In this document: in pieces, positions 59,388-64,000 of the stretch
How the letters are laid out: every line of letters starts with the position of its first letter
Numbering within the stretch: position 1 is the first letter of the stretch
Origin: Tetracentron sinense
Taxonomy: Eukaryota > Streptophyta > Magnoliopsida > Trochodendrales > Trochodendraceae
Assembly (NCBI GenBank): GCA_015143295.1
Contig: CM026557.1
Span: forward strand, 24,461,760-24,525,759
Length of the DNA stretch: 64,000 nt
Direction of reading: 5' to 3'
Made by a program: the position numbers and the translations under genes
The notes under the pieces: model-generated
The model's database searches: none
What the model saw: only the letters and a program-made list of their open reading frames with translations
What the model was told of the DNA's origin: nothing

Positions 59388-60866
59388 TGTTGAAAAAATC
59401 TGGTGAATCCCAAATCTATGTTTGAGTCAAGAACTCACAAATCCAAGGGGATGGTTAGGTCTCCCTACAAAGTCTATCTACCATTTTTAATATTTAACAA
59501 TCATGTTATTAACTAAGGGAAGATGATAATCAAGTGCAGAAGAAGAGAGAAACAAGCAAACCATAACACAAGGATTTTTACGTGGAAACCCTTCCGGGAA
59601 AAACCACGGGACCTAGTCCAGCCAAGAGATATCACTAAGACAAAGTCAACAAGAACTTACAAGACTCGAACTTGACTCCTTCGGACTCGACACTACGATC
59701 CTTCAGTTCGTAGTCCTCTACACCTCGAAAATTTATCACGTACTCACAAGTCCCGTGATCAGCCGCATCCGCTCGTACTTCACTTAGATCTCCAAAACAA
59801 CCACGATCTTCCGATCGATCTCCGTCAATGATGGCGTTGGATTCCACCGACCAAATCACACATCCATGATCCTTCTCGGATCGATCTCATTCGTAAAGGC
59901 TCCAGAACACTCCGGCCAATTATTTCTTTCCAGAACAGGTTGATGGTTTGATTAAAATCTAATCCTAGATGGACTCCATCAATGAGAAAGTCTAAGCAAG
60001 CAAGAATGGAGCAATGACTTGCAAAAACTAGGATGGAAGAAGGATTAACAAAGGGGAGGAGAGACAATAAAAATTAGAACTTTTATATGCTCTAGAGATA
60101 GTTAAAAATACTCTCTACACTCTCCCAAAGTTGTTCTCCACGAACTAGAAGGGTTCACAATAAATAGAGAACCCAAAACCCAAGTATAGAAGTTGCCAAA
60201 ACTCAAAATAGCATAAAAAAATGAAAGAGGAATGAAATCCCATATCAGGGTCGACTCTGGGAGTCACTTGGGTCGACCCAATAGTGAAGTTCAGTCAACC
60301 CAAGTGTCTTCCAGGGTCGACCTTGGGTTTTTCCACTCTCTGCCCATTTTTCCCATAGTAAATATTGACTCAGGGTCGACCTTGAGGTCCAAACCTATTT
60401 TTAAAAAACAATTTTTAGCTCTTGCTTCCTTCACAAAAGTTGTAGATATATTTGACACGGTCGATTTGATATATTATGAAGTAAAATCTGAGCTACGGTT
60501 TGGGAGATATGCCTCCTACAAGAAACCTTGGTTTTTTAAAGAATTTTCAGAACTTTTAACTTGTTTTGGGCTACATATCTAATCACCTAGGGTTTATATG
60601 ATTAGTATAAGTTGATTTCCACCTAAGGTATCATATTATGGTTATTCTAAGTCAATTCCCACCTAAGATAACATGGTATCTAGGTCACTTACCATCATAT
60701 GAGTGAAACGAAGGATATGATCGGAATTTCTTCAACCGGTCTTCTTCAGTCTTCACCTTCACTTGTCGTGGATGCTTGAACGCAATGACACAAGATACAT
60801 ATCTAATCATCTAGACTCACTTTTTTTGCCACCGGAATAAGCCAACACTAAAACATGGACTTTACA
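59388..60866 (-). mobile_element. Copia LTR remnant
   Basis: On the minus strand it begins TGTAAAGTCCATG (60866), preceded by the copia polypurine tract 'aaagggggagat', and probably ends ...TTTTTTCAACA at 59388. About 1479 bp. It holds a palindrome cluster (60247-60385) around the perfect 12-mer TGGGTCGACCCA at 60269-60280. The left boundary is inferred from the CA terminus only. Confidence 0.6.
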
Positions 60867-61105
60867 ATCTCCCCCTTTGGCAATTCCGTGGCAAAACCAA
60901 ATTAAAGTACATGACTTGACACAAACTCACCCAAACACATCAAAACGGTGAATTTGGGCATTACATGACTCCAAAACTATTACATGACACCAATTGACAA
61001 ATCATCTTAAATGAAGACACTGAAGCTCTTGTCAAGTAAAATCTATCTGCTGCAACCCTGCACCTGCACATGCTCATAAAAAAAATACCCAGTGAAATTG
61101 GGTGA
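60867..61105 (-). mobile_element. Copia internal remnant next to the LTR
   Basis: Polypurine tract and ~230 bp of non-coding internal sequence, cut off before an AT microsatellite. No partner LTR is present on the right. Confidence 0.55.
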
Positions 61106-61127
61106 ATTCACTGGGAGAGAAAGTAAG

Positions 61128-61131
<4 letters not shown>

Positions 61132-61181
<50 letters not shown>
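61132..61181. repeat. (AT)n microsatellite
   Basis: About 25 AT units. Similarity between PHO1-like copies 2 and 3 begins just right of it ('gcaaaagaaaatgta'). Confidence 0.95.
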
Positions 61182-61183
<2 letters not shown>

Positions 61184-61319
61184 TAAGCAAAAGAAAATGT
61201 ACTTCTTATATACTTGGGAGAGAAAGTAAGAAAAGAGTGGAAAACATGTGAGAAGCCCTTAAGTAAACTACCGAAGTCCAAGTTAATATACAGATTAGCA
61301 TTTCATTTCTCATTTTGGC

Positions 61320-61625
61320 TAGCATATTTTTTGCAGAGAGGATATTATATACCACTTGAAATTGTGCAGGAGATGGATGCATCCCCCTTTGATTCCTGCA
61401 AAGGAGCACCTTTAATATCCCCGCTGTTGTTTGAGTGTGGTTTTGAGCTCAATGAGTATCTCCATTTGATTCTTCAATGACTCCCCTCTCTCCTTAAACT
61501 CTTTCTCTTTTATATTGTAAAATTGATTCACTTTGTTAAGCAAAAAATTGCTTGGTAGCATTGGTATTAGCAAACTGCTTAGCAATTCAGTCTCATACAA
61601 GTGCCCCAAATTTATAAAATCACAC

Positions 61626-61659
<34 letters not shown>

Positions 61660-61911
61660 GAGAGAGAGAGAGAGAGAGAGAAAGAATTCTTGAATGACCC
61701 CATGGTCTCTATGTTGATGACCAAATTAAAAGTACTTCCTTAGACAGGAGAAGAGGTTGTTGGGTAAGGAGCTATGTTGATGCTTGGTGGGTATGTTGAT
61801 TTTGTTAAGAAGACGGATTCTCTTGATGTCTTTTTTGAGTTGCCAGTAATCAACAAAGGCATCTTTCCATTCAGGAACAAGTTGATCCTCAAACTGATTA
61901 GAAAACTTCAC
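61320..61911 (-). pseudogene. PHO1-like SPX-domain fragment, copy 3
   Basis: The better preserved of the two fragments: [18 protein letters not shown] and [13 protein letters not shown] at 61911-61800, [12 protein letters not shown], then after an AT/GA microsatellite (61630-61680) YETELL, NKVNQFYNIKEKEFKERGE, MEILIELK, a stop at ~61412, and SISCTISS near 61350, all in the order seen in PHO1 proteins. The start codon is lost (GAGAGTGAAG in place of ATGGTGAAG). Two frameshifts lie in the second part. Only the SPX N-terminal half remains. Confidence 0.82.
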
Positions 61912-62028
61912 TCTCTCCTCTTTCTCACCTACTTTCCAGAGAGAATCCAGTTCTGGATGGTGTGTATAGCCTTGTGATGTTTAAGGAGTTTCAATTAAAG
62001 CCGACAGTAATTTAAGGGGTGCCCCATA
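61912..62028 (-). repeat. PHO1-like upstream region, copy 3, interrupted
   Basis: 117 bp upstream of the lost start, identical in layout to 57386-57505, then broken at CCATA by the LTR. Confidence 0.8.
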
Positions 62029-63698
62029 TGTCACACCCCTTCCGGTAGGGCACACCCCTTCCAGTAAGGTAAGCCCTATCGGATTGAGTGGATCCCAAAG
62101 GGCGGGGCATTGTTAAGAACTTGCCCAAAAGGGTAACCAAATTCTGATCGTGAATCTGCTTAAGCACATACATTCATATGATTTTCTGGAATAGGGGACA
62201 TACATAAAGAATCCCGAAAGCCCGTACCCATGCTCATATGAGGGCATCTCAAAAGATTAAATAATTGAACATCCATGTACCTATAAGTCCAAAAAATGCA
62301 AGAGTCTCATAAGAATGCTAGGTCTAGAATAAAAGGAGACCTAGATTTAAGCTGACACAAAGAAGACTCCACGGCACGATCTCTTCTAACTCGGAGAAGG
62401 ACTTCTTCTTTCAACAAAAAAAAAAAATTGCTGCTAATCTGAAATGTGGGAAAATAACAGGGTGAGACATGGCTCAGTGAGCGAATAACAACTATGTATA
62501 TACAATAGAACCATAATACACATATATAAAATTTAGAAAATTTTGACAGAGTCTCCCCTAAAAATAGAGGATTTCAATATTTTATATATCACCTGTAAAC
62601 CTGTTCTTAAGCAATTTAATCAATCACAACATAAATAATCTTCACATTTGTTCAAAATCTCTTGTATACTATTTTACAATATCCAATAAATTTTTCCCCA
62701 CGCGACACAACGAGTCCATAACCTTTAAGATAATGCCGAGTAGAATTCATCCACCATATTTCATAAATATTGCCTGTCTAGGCACTTACCCCGTGGTAGT
62801 CCTGTTCTCGGTACCTGGTTCTTCTTCTTGGGCGCTTACCCCATGGGCAGCCCTATTCCCAGTAGAAAACCTTTTCATCTGTCCATCTGGGCGCTTACCT
62901 CACCGGCAGCCCTGTTCCCAGTGGATGGTATCCAGCTGTCCATTTGGGCACTTACCTTACTGGCAACCCTGTTCCCAATGGATGGTATCCATGTGTCCAT
63001 CTGGGCGCTTACCTTACAGGCAGCCCTGTTCCCAGTGGATGGTATCCATGTGTCCATCTGGGTGCTTACCTTACAGGCAGCCCTGTTCCCAGTGGATTGA
63101 GTAATTTAGCTGTTATCAAGAGACCTGAAAAATATCATAATTTTATTTACATAATCCATACTTCGTGGAATTTCCATTTCACATATTCTCTGATGTATTC
63201 ATACTATCATTGATTTCATGAATCATCTTTAATAACTCATACTTTTTAATTTAAACAAAACCAATATAGTAAGTATTCACTCACCTGATCTGAGTGCAAA
63301 ATGAGCCTAGCTGGCACCAAAGCTCTCTGGGTCAACTCCTGGTAACAAGTCCTCTCCTAAGGCATAATAACATACACAACCATTCATGTCTTTCCAAATC
63401 TAATTTCACAATATAAAAAATAAGAAGAATTCAAATAGGACTAAACTCGTTATTTGAAGATTAGCATTAGGGCATTTTTTTTAATATTCCCATAATACCC
63501 TTGCTACTTGTAAACCATTAAAACCAACTTGTAAAATTTGATAAATACAATTTCCCACACTATGATATCCTCAATTTACCATCTATCGAATCAATTTGAC
63601 CAAATTAATTGTTTAATAACAAAATCCCAAATTTGGGTTTTTTAACAAACCCGAACTTTTGTTCAATTACAATTTGCACTATTTCACTTCAATTTAAC

Positions 63699-63729
<31 letters not shown>

Positions 63730-64000
63730 TTTATTTTATTTTTCTAACATAACCACACCTAAAGGAAAGGTTTAGATAAAGAAATGAAATTAATTTATAC
63801 TCACATTATAACAATTTAAGCTTGATTCATTTTATGTCAACATTTTTATTTATTTCTACAAAGACCAAAAGATTATAACTTAGATGGAAATTCACCGATT
63901 CTATGCGTGTTCTAGATCCTAAATCACTCCCCAAAACTTATCTTGGATTATGGTTGAAGAAGAACCAAGAAAATGGGGTTTTGTGGAGGTTTTTGGAGTA
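62029..64000 (-). mobile_element. LTR (part), other end of the 1-1289 element type
   Basis: Plus-strand start TGTCACACCCCTTCC at 62029 directly after CCATA. 63151-64000 equals 1-835 at about 99.4% identity, differing by a few substitutions and AT-repeat length. Runs off the window edge. Confidence 0.8.
62775..63100. repeat. Tandem repeat in LTR, 57-bp unit, six copies
   Basis: Units contain 'gggcgcttaccttacaggca' and 'gccctgttcccagtggat'. The last two copies are nearly identical; the first two are diverged. Long open frames across it in several frames are caused by a period divisible by three. Confidence 0.92.

Noticed and set aside
59383..61182. TATAG on both sides of the copia remnant as a target duplication
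   Set aside because: The right-hand TATAG is part of an AT microsatellite, so the match may be chance.
62733..63104. 123-codon plus-strand frame and overlapping frames
   Set aside because: Produced by a 57-bp tandem repeat (period divisible by three) inside an LTR.
1..64000. tRNA, rRNA or other structured RNA genes
   Set aside because: None was seen by eye; the tRNA-like matches are retrotransposon primer-binding sites only. A covariance-model scan could not be run here.

Overview
The window is repeat-rich nuclear DNA of a flowering plant, probably a eudicot. The evidence is a type I MADS-box gene, fragments of a PHO1-like phosphate exporter gene, and plant-type LTR retrotransposons (Ty3/gypsy Tekay/Del with a chromodomain, a Ty3/gypsy Tat/Ogre-like LTR, Ty1/copia SIRE-like). 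The species cannot be named from the sequence. I recognise one probably intact gene: the MADS-box gene at 54687-55976.

Layout. 1-1289 is one end of a ~2.4 kb LTR; its other end is at 62029-64000, and both ends sit at the same CCATA target site in the upstream region of a PHO1-like sequence (copies at 1290-1740, 57501-57952 and 61912-62028). 1741-4641 holds three families of tandem repeats leading into a Tat/Ogre-like LTR at 4642-7461. 7462-10320 is an unclassified repeat, interrupted by a 10.3 kb SIRE-like copia element on the minus strand (10321-20639) that carries an env-like ORF. A Tekay element follows at 20866 and is cut at 25267 by a 100-N gap.

After the gap, 25368-42300 repeats 8590-25267 almost collinearly. 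Its first ~5.6 kb is full of single-base indels and the rest is nearly clean. The two blocks share the same junctions between nested elements, so they are either a ~17 kb tandem duplication or, more likely, two overlapping contigs or haplotypes placed end to end. The second block runs on through the complete Tekay element (37481-48979). That element has a solo LTR inside its 5' LTR, a candidate 136-nt intron between gag and protease, 13 nonsense changes that all fit C-to-T/G-to-A transitions, and one frameshift.

48980-54500 is AT-rich intergenic DNA with several MITE-like inverted repeats, including a hAT-type one with a near-perfect 8-bp target duplication. It is followed by the MADS gene, two SPX-domain PHO1-like pseudogene fragments, two more MITEs and a copia LTR remnant.

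Most interesting signal. Three unrelated LTR families each carry a cluster of 12-16 bp CG-containing palindromes about 55-315 bp upstream of an identical TATAAATAG box; a fourth LTR has a similar cluster without a clear TATA. In the SIRE-like element the same palindrome recurs as an array just upstream of the internal env-like ORF, next to a TATA-like sequence. This looks like an internal copy of the LTR promoter module serving the env-like gene.
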